64,000 nucleotides of DNA from Cryobacterium tagatosivorans (GCF_004402215.1 NZ_SOEZ01000006.1:1-64000), one strand, 5' to 3'; shown: positions 30,069 through 39,791, counted from the first letter of the stretch. Made by a program: numbers and translations. The notes: generated by a model not told the origin, from the letters alone.

Positions 30069-31055
30069 TCAGAGCACGACCGTCGGATTCACCTGAGGAG
30101 CTCCACCGTCGAGGTCGAAGCGTCGTCCGAGATTTTGTTGTGCCGCCTGGCGCATCACGAGGCCGACGACGGCCGCGTCCACTGCAGACGAGCCGACGGA
30201 GTCGAAGACAATCCTTCGGCCACTCGTCCGCGACCCGATTCCTGCTCGGAGCACGGTCCCAATGCTTGAAACCCGCAGCGCGGACTCCTTGCCCAGGTAA
30301 GCGCACTCACCAACTACCAACGCATCTGACCGGACATCCGCGTAGACCTCAGCGGAGTCGAGAACGCCGGGAGCCAGTTCGCGTTTCCCAACGCTGTCAG
30401 CTCCCATCGCCAGTACCACGGCGTCCGGGAGCAGGTCCTCCACAGATACGAGCGGCGTTTGCGAGGGGGTGCACGTGATGACGAGGTCAGCACCGATCAC
30501 CGTGTCCGAGATGGTTTGGCAGGCGCGGTGTTCGACCCGCCCCGTGTACGCGGCCGCCAGGCCAGTCGCATGCTCGTGCGTGCGACTCCAGATCCGCACG
30601 TCAGCCGCGATGCCGAGGTGCTCCAGCGCTTCGTCGATTCTTTGCGCCACGGGACCCGCGCCAATGAGCGCGACCCGGACCGGCTCCGAACCCACCAGGG
30701 CCCTGGCCGCGACGGCTGCGATGGCCGCGGTGCGCATGGCGGTGAGGTCACCACTGGCCATAACGGCCTGCAGGCGCTGTTTCTCGTAATCGAAAACCAG
30801 GATGGCCCCTGAGGTGCTTCCAGCCGCGGGCCGAAGGTTTGCTTTGACCGAGATTATCGGCGGCTCCGTGAGGGCCCCGGATTTGAGGTGCAGGGAGGCC
30901 CCGGGCACAACAAGCTGACTGGAGATGCTCGGGAGAACGTCGCCCTCGGCCAGGTCGATCAGGGCGCGCTGCGTCGCATCAATCAATTCGGGCCAGGTCA
31001 GCAGGCTGCGGACTTCCTCGCGATCAAGCATCAGGATGGGTTCGGTGCCGGACAT
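30069..31055 (-). CDS. ornithine cyclodeaminase/mu-crystallin family protein
   Basis: The 328-residue protein has the OCD fold: an N-terminal substrate domain with the Lys/Arg region around SVKANLRPAAGST, then a Rossmann domain (VALIGAGPVAQRIDEAL) that binds NAD(H), and a closing TPLVSVEDLL helix. Members deaminate ornithine, form or reduce imino acids, or make alanine dehydrogenase-type products. In this operon it stands with D-amino-acid enzymes and may act on a keto acid/imine pair from them. The frame reaches 31115, but ATG 31055 has GGAG upstream and matches the family start. It is the last gene of the operon. Confidence 0.82.
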   Translation of the reverse strand: MSGTEPILMLDREEVRSLLTWPELIDATQRALIDLAEGDVLPSISSQLVVPGASLHLKSGALTEPPIISVKANLRPAAGSTSGAILVFDYEKQRLQAVMASGDLTAMRTAAIAAVAARALVGSEPVRVALIGAGPVAQRIDEALEHLGIAADVRIWSRTHEHATGLAAAYTGRVEHRACQTISDTVIGADLVITCTPSQTPLVSVEDLLPDAVVLAMGADSVGKRELAPGVLDSAEVYADVRSDALVVGECAYLGKESALRVSSIGTVLRAGIGSRTSGRRIVFDSVGSSAVDAAVVGLVMRQAAQQNLGRRFDLDGGAPQVNPTVVL

Positions 31056-31111
31056 AGTTCTCCAATGAGCGTTGGTAGGGGTCACAGGGTGGGGGTGGGT
31101 CGCGGCGAACG

Positions 31112-32272
31112 TCACAGGCTGCGCCGCATGGCATCAACTCGGATCCGCTGCACGATCTGACCGTTGCGGGTGCCGTACACCTCTCGTTGCAGGTCCATCC
31201 ACACGCAGCTGTGAATGGGCAGGAGCCTCACGCGTTCCCCGAGCCGCAGATCCTCATCCTCGGCAGCAAGCCCGAGTACGGCGTGCTCTTCTGAGACCTG
31301 GCGAAACCCGCTGCCCGGCCGGTTCACCAGGTGACCGTTTCCGTGCTGGTCCGTGCGCGCCGTCGTAATGCTCTTGCTGCCGGCGTTCAATGTGGCACGC
31401 CCGGGAGCGCGGCTGACCACAGTGGCCAGCATGCTTAGCGCGAGCTGATCTGGCGTGCACGCGTACCGCCCCAGAGTGCGCAGATCGTTGAAGACATATG
31501 TCCCTGGGCGAACTTCAGTGATTCCGTCGTCAGCGGACAGGTACGGCGTCGTCACGGTGGAGCCCGCGCTGACGACGTCAACCTGGAGCCCCTCGGCCTC
31601 GAGCGCTTCCCGGGCGCGCTGCATGGCCCGTACCTCATCGCGAGCCACCTGCTCGATGCCCTGCTGGTCCACCGCCTGGTGCGCCTGCCCGGCGTGGGTG
31701 AGGATGCCTCGCACGCGCAGACCCGGGAGCCTGTCGACTTCGGCCGCCAGGGCGCCGGCGTGTTCGGGCAGGACCCCGGCCCGATGCATGCCGGAGTCGA
31801 TTTCAATCAGCACCGGAAGCTCACGACCAACCGAAGTGGCGATCCTGCTGTATCCCCTCGCAACATCGATCGAATCGGCAACGACCGTCAGCGCCCCCGC
31901 GTCCACGAGCGGCGCGAGACGGCGGAGCTTGGCCTCCCCGAAGACCGGGTAGGCCAGCAGCAGGTCCCTGACGCCATGCAGCCACATGACCTCTGCCTCG
32001 CCGACCGTCGCCAGGCACAGTCCCGTGGCACCGCCGGCCAGCTGCAGGTCTGCGATGAACGTACTTTTGTGGCTCTTGGCGTGAGGGCGCAAGGCCATGC
32101 CCCGACGCGTCGCAAAGTCAGCCATGGACGCGATGTTTCTTTCCAACACGTGCAAGTCGACGAGGAGTGCGGGCGTATCAAGCAATTCACTCTCGAGGTC
32201 GAGAGGGAGCTGCGCTTGCGGATCGAGCGCCAGCAGTTCCTCTGGGTGAGCGAGATGCGTGGTGATCGTCAT
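31112..32272 (-). CDS. DSD1/D-threonine aldolase-type PLP enzyme
   Basis: The 386-residue protein belongs to the fold III (alanine racemase-like) PLP family of D-serine dehydratases and D-threonine aldolases. Lys66 in RPHAKSHKS is the PLP lysine. A typical DSD1 metal site appears as His354-x-Cys356 in LPIHSCVWMD. Substrate choice between D-serine, D-threonine and 3-hydroxy-D-aspartate is open. In the operon it follows a D-aminoacylase, so it can process the freed D-amino acid. The frame extends to 32731, but ATG 32272 matches family starts and lies 73 bases after the aldo/keto reductase stop. Confidence 0.83.
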   Translation of the reverse strand: MTITTHLAHPEELLALDPQAQLPLDLESELLDTPALLVDLHVLERNIASMADFATRRGMALRPHAKSHKSTFIADLQLAGGATGLCLATVGEAEVMWLHGVRDLLLAYPVFGEAKLRRLAPLVDAGALTVVADSIDVARGYSRIATSVGRELPVLIEIDSGMHRAGVLPEHAGALAAEVDRLPGLRVRGILTHAGQAHQAVDQQGIEQVARDEVRAMQRAREALEAEGLQVDVVSAGSTVTTPYLSADDGITEVRPGTYVFNDLRTLGRYACTPDQLALSMLATVVSRAPGRATLNAGSKSITTARTDQHGNGHLVNRPGSGFRQVSEEHAVLGLAAEDEDLRLGERVRLLPIHSCVWMDLQREVYGTRNGQIVQRIRVDAMRRSL

Positions 32273-32345
32273 AGTTATCTGCCTAGGTGGGGCACTGCTG
32301 CCGCGTTTGCGGCTCTGGTGCGGGTTTGGATGGGATTCGGGTTTC

Positions 32346-33275
32346 TCAAGGAACGCGAACGGCGTCCAGGAGCGCCGGGAGTTCCTCCCAGACCTTGTCG
32401 GGAATTTCGAAGTTGAGCGCCTCCCAGCAGCCCACGACCTCCGATGCGGTGGCCGCGCCAACGAGCGTGCAGTCAAAGCGAGGCTGCCGCACGCTGAATT
32501 GGAGGGCGAGGGCGAGAACAGGTATGCCGCGTTCGTCACACCACGCGTGGACTTGCTTGGCCGCCCAAACCTCTGCAGCCGGCGGAGTCCACCGCACGGT
32601 GCCGACGCTTTCCGGGTCGCGCCCCGAAAGAAGCCCCATGGCCAGGGCCGCGCCGTTGACCAGGCCCACCCCGCGCGCCTCGGCGAGAGCGAAGATGTCG
32701 TCCGCGTTCTGACGCAACAACGTGTAGTCATTGACCATCATGCAGACGTCAAGATGGCCGCTGTCCACGGCCTGGCGGTGGAGATCATGGTCCTGCACAC
32801 CGATGCCAATGGAGCGGATGACGCCTTCCGCCTTGAGCGCCACGAGCGCTTCCATTGCGCCGCCCGGCGCCAGCGCAGCAGCCAGCTGGTCAGGCTCGGG
32901 CTCATGAATGTGACAAAGATCGAGATAGTCCACGCCGAGGACCTCCAGGCTGCGAGCGACGGTCCATCGCGCCGCTTCTGCGGAGTAGTCACCCGGCTTC
33001 TGCGGGTGCGTTCCGACCTTGCTGGAGATGTAGTAGCTATCACGGGGAACCCCGCGAAGCGCCAGCCCCATCCGGCGTTCGGCCTCGCCGTACTTGGGGG
33101 ACGTGTCCAGGTAGTTCATGCCGAGTTCGAGGGCCTTTTCCACTGCGGCGACGCCGTCCGAGTCTCCGACCGGGCCGAAGATTCCGCCCAGACCGGCGCC
33201 GCCCAGGCTGACGGCGGTGACCTTCATGTGCGTATTGCCGAGTTGGCGCAGCTCCAGGGGGTTAATGATGCTCAT
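32346..33275 (-). CDS. aldo/keto reductase
   Basis: The 309-residue TIM-barrel oxidoreductase has the AKR tetrad: Asp57 and Tyr62 (NYLDTSPKYGEAE), Lys86 (SSKVGTH) and a His in LDLCHIHEPE. It is similar to the L-fucose/D-arabinose dehydrogenase-like subgroup, using NAD(P). Substrate is unknown. In this operon it may oxidise or reduce the sugar-like or aldehyde part of the imported substrate. ATG 33275 overlaps the end of the deacylase gene by 14 bases and is followed by a family-like MSIINPLELRQLG start. A longer frame to 33512 lies inside the deacylase gene. Confidence 0.85.
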   Translation of the reverse strand: MSIINPLELRQLGNTHMKVTAVSLGGAGLGGIFGPVGDSDGVAAVEKALELGMNYLDTSPKYGEAERRMGLALRGVPRDSYYISSKVGTHPQKPGDYSAEAARWTVARSLEVLGVDYLDLCHIHEPEPDQLAAALAPGGAMEALVALKAEGVIRSIGIGVQDHDLHRQAVDSGHLDVCMMVNDYTLLRQNADDIFALAEARGVGLVNGAALAMGLLSGRDPESVGTVRWTPPAAEVWAAKQVHAWCDERGIPVLALALQFSVRQPRFDCTLVGAATASEVVGCWEALNFEIPDKVWEELPALLDAVRVP

Positions 33276-34956
33276 GGTGCTCCTTCGTTTGGGTTTCCAG
33301 CGCCGGCGGACGCTGATCGAGGTAGGGCTGGTGTCGTCGCAGCGTGCGACCAGCACGGATGCCGGTGGGCTGGCCGTCGCGGACGGCGAACCGCCCGGAC
33401 ACCAGAACGTCGCGGATACCCACCGGATCCTGGGTGGGATGGTCATAGGTTGCCGGGCCCGCCACTTGTGCAGGATCGAAGATGACGAGGTCCGCATGGT
33501 AGCCCGGCTCAACCAGACCGATACCGGTCAGCCCAAGGCGACGGGCCGGTTGCGACGTCATCTTCCGCACCGCGTCCTCCAGGGTGAGGATGCCGGCATC
33601 ACGGACGTACTCACCCAGGATCCGCGGGAAAGTTCCGTGCAGGCGTGGATGCGGCCGGCCCCCCGCGAGAAGACCGTCGCTGCCGAAGCACGTGCTTGGC
33701 TCCTTCATGACCTCACGCAGGTCTTCTTCCGAGCAGGCGACCTGGATGTTGCTGACGGCCCCGTCCTCGGCAATGAGGAGATCCAGTAGGAAGTCCCCGG
33801 GATCCGCCGACCCGGAACGGGAGGCGGCTGCCGCAGCCACGCTGAGACCGACGAGCTCCTGGTTGCCCTCCGTCACGACATGGCTGATGTAGATGTTCTC
33901 CCAACCGATGCTCGCAACGCGGTTATCCCATTGGGGTCGCCCGCTGATCCAGTCGGCCTTAATTCTTGCTCTCTCGGCCGGGTCCGCGAGGCGCGGGAGC
34001 ATCGCCGATAGTCCGCCGGCCAAAGCCCAGTCCGGCAGGAGCGCGGTCATCGTGGTGCTGCCCGCCAGATAAGGGTAGACATCCGACCCGGCGTCGATCC
34101 CCTCGGCGCGTGCCTCGCGAAGCATGGCCAGGGACTGGCTGACCTTCCCCCAGTTCCGCCCGCCGACAACCTTGTGATGCGCGATCTGCACGGCCGCGCC
34201 GGTGCGTCGGCCCACGTCAAGGGTCTCGGCCACGGAATCCAGAAAACCATCCCCCTGGTCCCGCATATGACTGGAATACAGTGCTCCGGCGCGGGCAGCC
34301 TCGTCGACGAGCTCGCAGATCTCCTCGTGTGAGGAATAGGACCCGGGGGCATAAACCAACCCGCTGCTGAGACCGACAGCCCCCTGGCGCAGGGCCGCTG
34401 CGGCAAGATCCACCATGGCGCGGCGCTGTTGCGGCGAGGGCGCACCCGCGTCGAAACCGCTGACAGCGCAGCGGAGGGAACCGAGCCCGACAAAAGTGGC
34501 CACGTTCACGGCCGGTCGGGCCGCAGAAACACGGGCCAGGTAGCCGTCCACATCGGACCAGTCCCAGGCGAGCTCTCCGAAGCCAAGCACTGGCGTGGCG
34601 TACTGGCGGGATTCCGGTCTGAACTGTTCGGTTATCGGGCCCACGGAAATACCGCAGTTGCCCACTATCTCCGTCGTGACTCCCTGACGCAGCTTCTGCT
34701 GCGCGCCCGGCTCTGCAATCAGTGCAAGATCCGAGTGGGAGTGCATGTCGACGAAACCAGGCGCCACGACATGGTCGATGGCGTCCAGGACCTCGCCGGC
34801 CGTGCCCCGGAACTGGCCCGGCGCGACCACATCAACGATGCGGTCCCCGCGCACAAGCACATCCGCGTAGCGCCAGGAGTTACCGGTCCCATCCACCACG
34901 CGGCCGCCGCGAATGAGCAGGTCGACGTCGGCGACGAGGCCGGTCGCCTCGCTCAC
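33262..34956 (-). CDS. N-acyl-D-amino-acid deacylase (D-aminoacylase family)
   Basis: The 564-residue amidohydrolase has the D-aminoacylase arrangement. A small N-terminal beta domain starts DVDLLIRGGRVVDGTG. The metal motif is His72-x-His74 in DMHSHSD. Cys101 (GNCGIS), HHK and SHV histidines and a late C-terminal beta part complete it. It should split N-acyl-D-amino acids (or a related N-acyl or hydantoin-like amide) into a carboxylate and a D-amino acid. GTG 34956 overlaps the stop of the permease gene (GTGA). The D-amino acid could pass to the DSD1-type enzyme encoded two genes downstream. Confidence 0.87.
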   Translation of the reverse strand: MSEATGLVADVDLLIRGGRVVDGTGNSWRYADVLVRGDRIVDVVAPGQFRGTAGEVLDAIDHVVAPGFVDMHSHSDLALIAEPGAQQKLRQGVTTEIVGNCGISVGPITEQFRPESRQYATPVLGFGELAWDWSDVDGYLARVSAARPAVNVATFVGLGSLRCAVSGFDAGAPSPQQRRAMVDLAAAALRQGAVGLSSGLVYAPGSYSSHEEICELVDEAARAGALYSSHMRDQGDGFLDSVAETLDVGRRTGAAVQIAHHKVVGGRNWGKVSQSLAMLREARAEGIDAGSDVYPYLAGSTTMTALLPDWALAGGLSAMLPRLADPAERARIKADWISGRPQWDNRVASIGWENIYISHVVTEGNQELVGLSVAAAAASRSGSADPGDFLLDLLIAEDGAVSNIQVACSEEDLREVMKEPSTCFGSDGLLAGGRPHPRLHGTFPRILGEYVRDAGILTLEDAVRKMTSQPARRLGLTGIGLVEPGYHADLVIFDPAQVAGPATYDHPTQDPVGIRDVLVSGRFAVRDGQPTGIRAGRTLRRHQPYLDQRPPALETQTKEHHEHH

Positions 34957-35786
34957 TTGACCGCACCGGCCGTCAGGCCCTTCACCAGATTCTTCTCGAT
35001 CAACAGGAACAGGATGAGAACCGGCACGATGGCGATCAGTGCCGCGGCCATGAGGTAGTTCCACTCGACCGAGTACTGCCCGAGGAAGGAGTAGATGCCC
35101 AGTGGAAGCGTGCGGTTATCGGGGGTCGAGATGAAGGTGAGCGCGATCATGAACTCATTCCATGCCCAGATGAAGGCAAAGACCCCGGAAGCCACAAGGG
35201 CGGGCTTGGACATCGGCAGCACGACGCGGACCAGCGCGCCCACCCTGGTGCAGCCATCCATCATGGCTGCTTCCTCGATCTCAATGGGAATCGACTCGAA
35301 GTATCCGGCGAGGAACCAGACCGAAAAGGCCAGGCTCAATGCCGCATACGTGATGACCAGTGACGCGTTGTTGTCCAACAAGTGGACCTGGTTCATGAAG
35401 CGGAACAGGCCGATCAGGAGCACCACCGGCGAGAACATCTGCGTAACCAGCAGAGCCTGGCGGAACAGGCGCTTGCCCGGAAAGTTCAGCCTTGCCAGGG
35501 CGTAGCCCGCGGGTATCGCGAAAGCCATGTTCAGCAACGTTGCCAGCACGGACACGACAAGGCTGTTGAGCACGTATCGCAATAACGGCACTGCCGACCA
35601 CACAGTGACGAAATTCTCCCAGGCCCACGTCTTCGGGAACCAGGTCGGCGGGAAGCTGAACAGTTCCGCGCGTGGCCGCAGCGACGTTGACAGGGCGAAT
35701 GCGAAAGGGAAGATCGATACGGCCACGACCAGGGCGAGGAAGGCCAGCAGGAGCCACCAGGACAACCCGCGCTCATGACGCCTCAT
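34953..35786 (-). CDS. CUT1-type ABC importer permease (MalG-like), operon 1
   Basis: The 277-residue permease has six hydrophobic helices and the MalG-type EAA loop: EEAAMMDGCTRVGALVRVVLPMSKPAL, which contacts the ATPase. It is the second permease of an importer whose first permease, encoded upstream, overlaps it by 4 bases (ATGA). CUT1 systems usually import oligosaccharides or other small polyols. The ATPase is not encoded here and is probably a shared MsmK/UgpC-type protein. The substrate is not known. Its deacylase and D-amino acid neighbours suggest an N-acyl-D-amino-acid conjugate. Confidence 0.9.
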   Translation of the reverse strand: MRRHERGLSWWLLLAFLALVVAVSIFPFAFALSTSLRPRAELFSFPPTWFPKTWAWENFVTVWSAVPLLRYVLNSLVVSVLATLLNMAFAIPAGYALARLNFPGKRLFRQALLVTQMFSPVVLLIGLFRFMNQVHLLDNNASLVITYAALSLAFSVWFLAGYFESIPIEIEEAAMMDGCTRVGALVRVVLPMSKPALVASGVFAFIWAWNEFMIALTFISTPDNRTLPLGIYSFLGQYSVEWNYLMAAALIAIVPVLILFLLIEKNLVKGLTAGAVK

Positions 35787-36733
35787 TTGATGCCCACCTT
35801 GGCCCGCTCCTTCGTGATGTGAGAGAACGTGAGGCTGAAGGCCAGCAGGAGCACGAAGATCAGCATCGCCATGGCGGCTGCCGGGCCGAACTGACCCTCA
35901 GCAAACGCACGCTTATAGATATAGGTCACCAGAATGTCCGTACGGTACGCCGGGGATCCCTGAGTAAGTACCCACGGGATGGGAAAAGAGTTGAAAACGT
36001 AGATCACGTTGAGCAGTGTGGTCACGATGAGAACCGGTCGCATCAAGGGCAGGGTGACGTGCCAGAAACTGGCCCAGAAGCCGGCGCCGTCGACCATTGC
36101 CGCCTCGTAGAGTTCACTCGGGACCGACTGCAGCCCCGCGAGCAACGAGAAGGAGGTGAACGGGATGGACACCAGGATCCCGACAAGGATGATCGCTGCC
36201 CAGGCCGTTTGCTCGGAGCCCAGCCAGATGATCGGCTGGTCGATGAGGTGCAGCCTCATCAGCGTGCCGTTGATGATGCTGTGCTGGCCGTCGAGTATCC
36301 AGCGCCAGATGATCGCGTTGATCATCAGTGATGCCGCCCAGGGCACGATCAGCAACGCCCTGGCCAGTCGACGACCACGGAAATTGAGGTTGAGGGCCAG
36401 GGCCACCGGAATTGAGACAACTGTCGTGATTCCGACAACGGCCACGGTCCAAAAGACGGTCTGGGCGAGAACACGGAGGAATACCGTGTCGGAGAGGAGC
36501 GCTTCGTAATTCGCCAGTCCGGCGAATCCCTCCCGCTGTGCCAACGAGTTGACGGTGCTGAACGACATGAGCGCCGTCTCCACAATGGGGTAGAAGACGA
36601 TGACGCCCACCAGGACGACGGTGGGCAGGATGAAGAGCAGCCCTACCAGCGGCTCCGAGCGCGGCATCCGCAGCCGCCTTCGCGGTGACCTGCCGGACCG
36701 CACGCGGTCCGCCTCTAAAACAGCCATATCCAT
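35783..36733 (-). CDS. CUT1-type ABC importer permease (MalF-like), operon 1
   Basis: The permease has six to seven helices, starting after a basic N terminus, with the EAA loop YEAAMVDGAGFWASFWHVTLPLM. It pairs with the MalG-like permease that overlaps it by 4 bases. Three in-frame ATGs lie within 18 bases (36745, 36733, 36727). GAAGGACGG sits right for 36733, which is used here, giving 316 residues. Stem-loops in the spacer between this gene and the binding-protein gene probably adjust its expression. Confidence 0.88.
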   Translation of the reverse strand: MDMAVLEADRVRSGRSPRRRLRMPRSEPLVGLLFILPTVVLVGVIVFYPIVETALMSFSTVNSLAQREGFAGLANYEALLSDTVFLRVLAQTVFWTVAVVGITTVVSIPVALALNLNFRGRRLARALLIVPWAASLMINAIIWRWILDGQHSIINGTLMRLHLIDQPIIWLGSEQTAWAAIILVGILVSIPFTSFSLLAGLQSVPSELYEAAMVDGAGFWASFWHVTLPLMRPVLIVTTLLNVIYVFNSFPIPWVLTQGSPAYRTDILVTYIYKRAFAEGQFGPAAAMAMLIFVLLLAFSLTFSHITKERAKVGIK

Positions 36734-36757
36734 TCCGTCCTTCATTCGGAGTAACGC

Positions 36758-36843
36758 GGGTCACCAGTGACGGGCACTGGTGACCCACGTGCCTCATTCG
36801 TTGTGCCGCGGGTTACCAGCGAGGGGGATCACCGGTAACCCGC
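36758..36843 (-). repeat. two stem-loops between binding-protein and permease genes
   Basis: The first, 36758-36786, has perfect 12-bp arms (GGGTCACCAGTG and CACTGGTGACCC) with a 5-base loop. The second, 36808-36843, has perfect 10-bp arms (GCGGGTTACC and GGTAACCCGC) around 16 bases. In ABC operons such hairpins usually stabilise the upstream message and lower permease expression, as at the malE-malF junction. No T-run follows, so both are probably not full terminators. Confidence 0.7.
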
Positions 36844-36849
36844 CGACGG

Positions 36850-38124
36850 TCAAAGCTTGTCGATCTTGGCTGTTGCCTCGTCCAGGGCTTCCTGCGGGCT
36901 GGCCAGCCCGCTCAGGGCCTTCTGGATGGCCACAGTTTCGATCTGCTGAATCTGCTCGAACTTGGGGTGCTGGGGCTGGAATTTGGCTGTTGACAGTGCG
37001 TCAATGAAGGGCTTGTACTCAGGGGTCTGGTAGTAGGCCGACTCCGCCACAGCGTTGAGTTCAGGCAGCATGCCTTCGGTTTCGTCAAAGACTTGACGGT
37101 ACTTGGGCTGATACATGAACTCGATGAACTTCCAGGCCTCCGCCTGATGGGCGCCACTTGCCGACATCCCGAGGGAGTCCGTGACCGAGACGGTCTGCTG
37201 TTCCTTGCCATCGTTGGTCGGGAACGGCACTGCGTCAAATTCCAGGGACGGGTTGTCCGCCTTGATCATGGCTGTCAGCCACGGCCCAGTCGGGTACATC
37301 GCCAACTGGCCGGCCTTGAAGTTCTCAATGACCTGCTCCCGAGTGAATCCACTCGGTTCAGGCTGGCTGCCACCGCTCTTGACCAGGTCGGTCAGGAACT
37401 CCAGCGCTTCGACGCTCTCAGGCTCGCTCAGCATCGACTTCCCGTCCGAATCGAGGATGTCGCCCCCGTTGTTGTACAGGAAGTAGTTGAAGAAGGTGTC
37501 CACCTCGATCCCGCTCGCAGGCACGCCCAGCCCGTAAAGCTCCGGCGGATTGGCCGTCTCAGTGGCTGCCTCCATCAGGTCGTCCCACGTCTTGGGTGCG
37601 GACAGGCCCGCCTTCTCAAGTACGTCGGTGCGGTAGAAAAGCAGCCGGGCCGATACTGCCACCGGCAGACCGTAGGTCTTGCCCTCGTAAACGCCGGCCT
37701 CGAGCACTTTCTGGTTGAAGCCCTCTCGGAAGTCCGACGTCAGAACGTCGTCCAGCGGTGCGAGCTGCTTCAACCCGGCGAACTCTGAGATCCATCGTGT
37801 CGCGTAGCCGAAGACGTCGGGAGCCTGGTCGGAGCCCATGCTCACCGCCAGCTTGTCGTGCATCTTGTCCCAGGGCGCGGTTTCGAGGTTGACCTTGATC
37901 TCACCCTTGTTGGCCGCGTTGAAGTCGTCCACCACGGTTTTCATCAGCGGTGTGGTTTTCGCGCTGTACTCCGGAAAGAGGAAACGCAACTCAACTTCAC
38001 CCCCACTGGCCGAGTCATTCGAGCTTCCGCATGCGGCCAGGGAGGCCACTGTGGCGACCGCCAGGGCCAGTGCCAAGGCTCGGCGCGCGCGCCGCCCTGA
38101 GCGAGCGAACGGGGATTTCATCAT
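36850..38124 (-). CDS. extracellular solute-binding protein of ABC operon 1 (lipoprotein)
   Basis: The 424-residue SBP_bac_1 type protein has an Arg-rich signal and a lipobox ending SLAACGSS (Cys32 from ATG 38124), so it is membrane-anchored outside the cell. The mature part starts EVELRFLFPEYS and carries the usual SBP domain with Trp-rich sugar-site strands. It should capture the substrate for the two CUT1 permeases that follow it. Upstream in-frame ATG 38139 adds only 5 residues. It is separated by 78 bases from the ALDH gene and precedes two stem-loops. Confidence 0.9.
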   Translation of the reverse strand: MMKSPFARSGRRARRALALALAVATVASLAACGSSNDSASGGEVELRFLFPEYSAKTTPLMKTVVDDFNAANKGEIKVNLETAPWDKMHDKLAVSMGSDQAPDVFGYATRWISEFAGLKQLAPLDDVLTSDFREGFNQKVLEAGVYEGKTYGLPVAVSARLLFYRTDVLEKAGLSAPKTWDDLMEAATETANPPELYGLGVPASGIEVDTFFNYFLYNNGGDILDSDGKSMLSEPESVEALEFLTDLVKSGGSQPEPSGFTREQVIENFKAGQLAMYPTGPWLTAMIKADNPSLEFDAVPFPTNDGKEQQTVSVTDSLGMSASGAHQAEAWKFIEFMYQPKYRQVFDETEGMLPELNAVAESAYYQTPEYKPFIDALSTAKFQPQHPKFEQIQQIETVAIQKALSGLASPQEALDEATAKIDKL

Positions 38125-38202
38125 TGTGGAGCCTTCCATTCTGTTGGGGGTATGGTGCGGAACGAAAAAAGATCAGGCAAGTGGGGGAAACGGGGAGCGG
38201 AG

Positions 38203-39675
38203 CTAGAGGCCTTCGCCCTGAGGGTCCCGGAGGTTGAGGACGACCAGGCGGGAGTCAGTCATCTCCTCCACGGCGTAACGGACTCCTTCTCGACCGGTTC
38301 CGCTCTGCTTCACGCCTCCGTATGGCATGGAGTCCACCCGGTATGACGAAGCGTCGTTGACGATCACTCCGCCAACGTCGAGCCTCTGGGCCGCGGCCAG
38401 CGCTACGTCCACGCTTGCGGTGAAAATGCCCGCCTGAAGGCCGTACTCGGTGGCATTCGCGATCGCCAGTGCCTCTCCCAGCGTGGCGTAGGGGATGAGC
38501 ACCGCCACGGGCGCAAACGCTTCACGACAGGCAAGGCTCGACTGCAGGGATGGCCGCGTGAGCACAGCCGGGGTCAGGAACTGGCCCTCACGCTTGCCAC
38601 CGCACACCAGTTCAGCGCCGTCGGAGACGGCCTCAACAATCCATTCCTCAGCGCGCGTGGCCGCTTCGAGGGAGATCATCGGCCCCACGTCCGTGGACTC
38701 TTCCGACGGGTCACCGACGACAAGCGCCTGGACTCGCTCGGAAAGTTGCGCCGTAAAGCGGTCGAAGACCTCGTCATGCACGAGGATCCGTTGCGCACTG
38801 ATGCAAACCTGGCCGGCATAGATGGACAGGGACCGCGCCAACGAATTGGCCGCCAGATCCAGATCCGCGTCCTTGTGAACGATGTTGGCTGAATTGCTGC
38901 CCAGTTCCAGCAAGGTCTTGCGCAGTCCCACCGTTTGTCGGATGTGGACACCCACGGCAGTGCTACCAGTGAAGGTGTACACGGCGAAGCGGGGATCCTC
39001 GAGGAGTTGTTGGCCGACCGTCTCGCCCCGCCCTTGCACCATGGTGACGTGCCCGGGCGGGAGCCCGGCATCGAGCATTGCCTGCACAAGCATGATTGCC
39101 GACAGGGGTGTGACTTCTGCGGGCTTGACCACGACAGTGCACCCGGCCGCGATCGCGGTCGGCACCTTGTGGGACAGCTGATTCACGGGGCCATTGAACG
39201 GCGTGATGGCACACACAACCCCGGCGGGTCGACTCATCGTGAATGCTCGGCGGTTTTCCGAGCCGGGAGTGGCGTTGACCGGAACAACCTCGCCCGTCAG
39301 GCGGGTGGCCTCCTGGGCGCACAGCTCGAAGGTGAGGACCGCGCGGGCAACCTCGGCGCGCGAGTCTCGGATGGACTTGCCGGCCTCAGCGACGATTGAC
39401 CGGGCGAAGTCCTCCGCTCGTTCCGCGATCAGCTCTGAGGTCCGGCGAAGGATCGCCGCCCGAGCGAACGGGCTGAGTTCCTGGGCGGCGAACGTCGCCG
39501 CCGCCTGCGCCACCGCTGCATCAACCTCGGACGGCGTGGACTCTCTGAGTGTCGCCAGGAGTCGGCCGCCGAACGGCGCACGCACCGCCATGAGGTGGGC
39601 GCCCTCGCCAGCCTCCCAGGCGTCGCCGATCAGGAGTCCGCACGTCAGTTGACCATTCGGTAGAAAAGTTTGCAT
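38203..39675 (-). CDS. aldehyde dehydrogenase family protein
   Basis: The 490-residue enzyme has the ALDH fold, with an NAD(P)-binding block around FTGSTAVGV. The general base is Glu257 (LLELGSN). The nucleophile is Cys291 (YAGQVCISAQR). The subgroup is close to 3-sulfolactaldehyde or lactaldehyde/glycolaldehyde-type ALDHs. It is the first gene of the operon and probably oxidises an aldehyde from the imported substrate. Start is ATG 39675, and the longer frame up to 39951 runs through the GntR gene start. The operator at 39792-39809 lies 117 bases upstream. Confidence 0.88.
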   Translation of the reverse strand: MQTFLPNGQLTCGLLIGDAWEAGEGAHLMAVRAPFGGRLLATLRESTPSEVDAAVAQAAATFAAQELSPFARAAILRRTSELIAERAEDFARSIVAEAGKSIRDSRAEVARAVLTFELCAQEATRLTGEVVPVNATPGSENRRAFTMSRPAGVVCAITPFNGPVNQLSHKVPTAIAAGCTVVVKPAEVTPLSAIMLVQAMLDAGLPPGHVTMVQGRGETVGQQLLEDPRFAVYTFTGSTAVGVHIRQTVGLRKTLLELGSNSANIVHKDADLDLAANSLARSLSIYAGQVCISAQRILVHDEVFDRFTAQLSERVQALVVGDPSEESTDVGPMISLEAATRAEEWIVEAVSDGAELVCGGKREGQFLTPAVLTRPSLQSSLACREAFAPVAVLIPYATLGEALAIANATEYGLQAGIFTASVDVALAAAQRLDVGGVIVNDASSYRVDSMPYGGVKQSGTGREGVRYAVEEMTDSRLVVLNLRDPQGEGL

Positions 39676-39791
39676 GCAACGAAGTATGCAGGACGGTGTG
39701 GTGCCGGTCAAGCAATTTCTGATCTCTTTTTGATGCCAAAAATCTGGCCGTGGCCAGGCGGCAAGACCAACCCTCACGCGGATATGATTTT

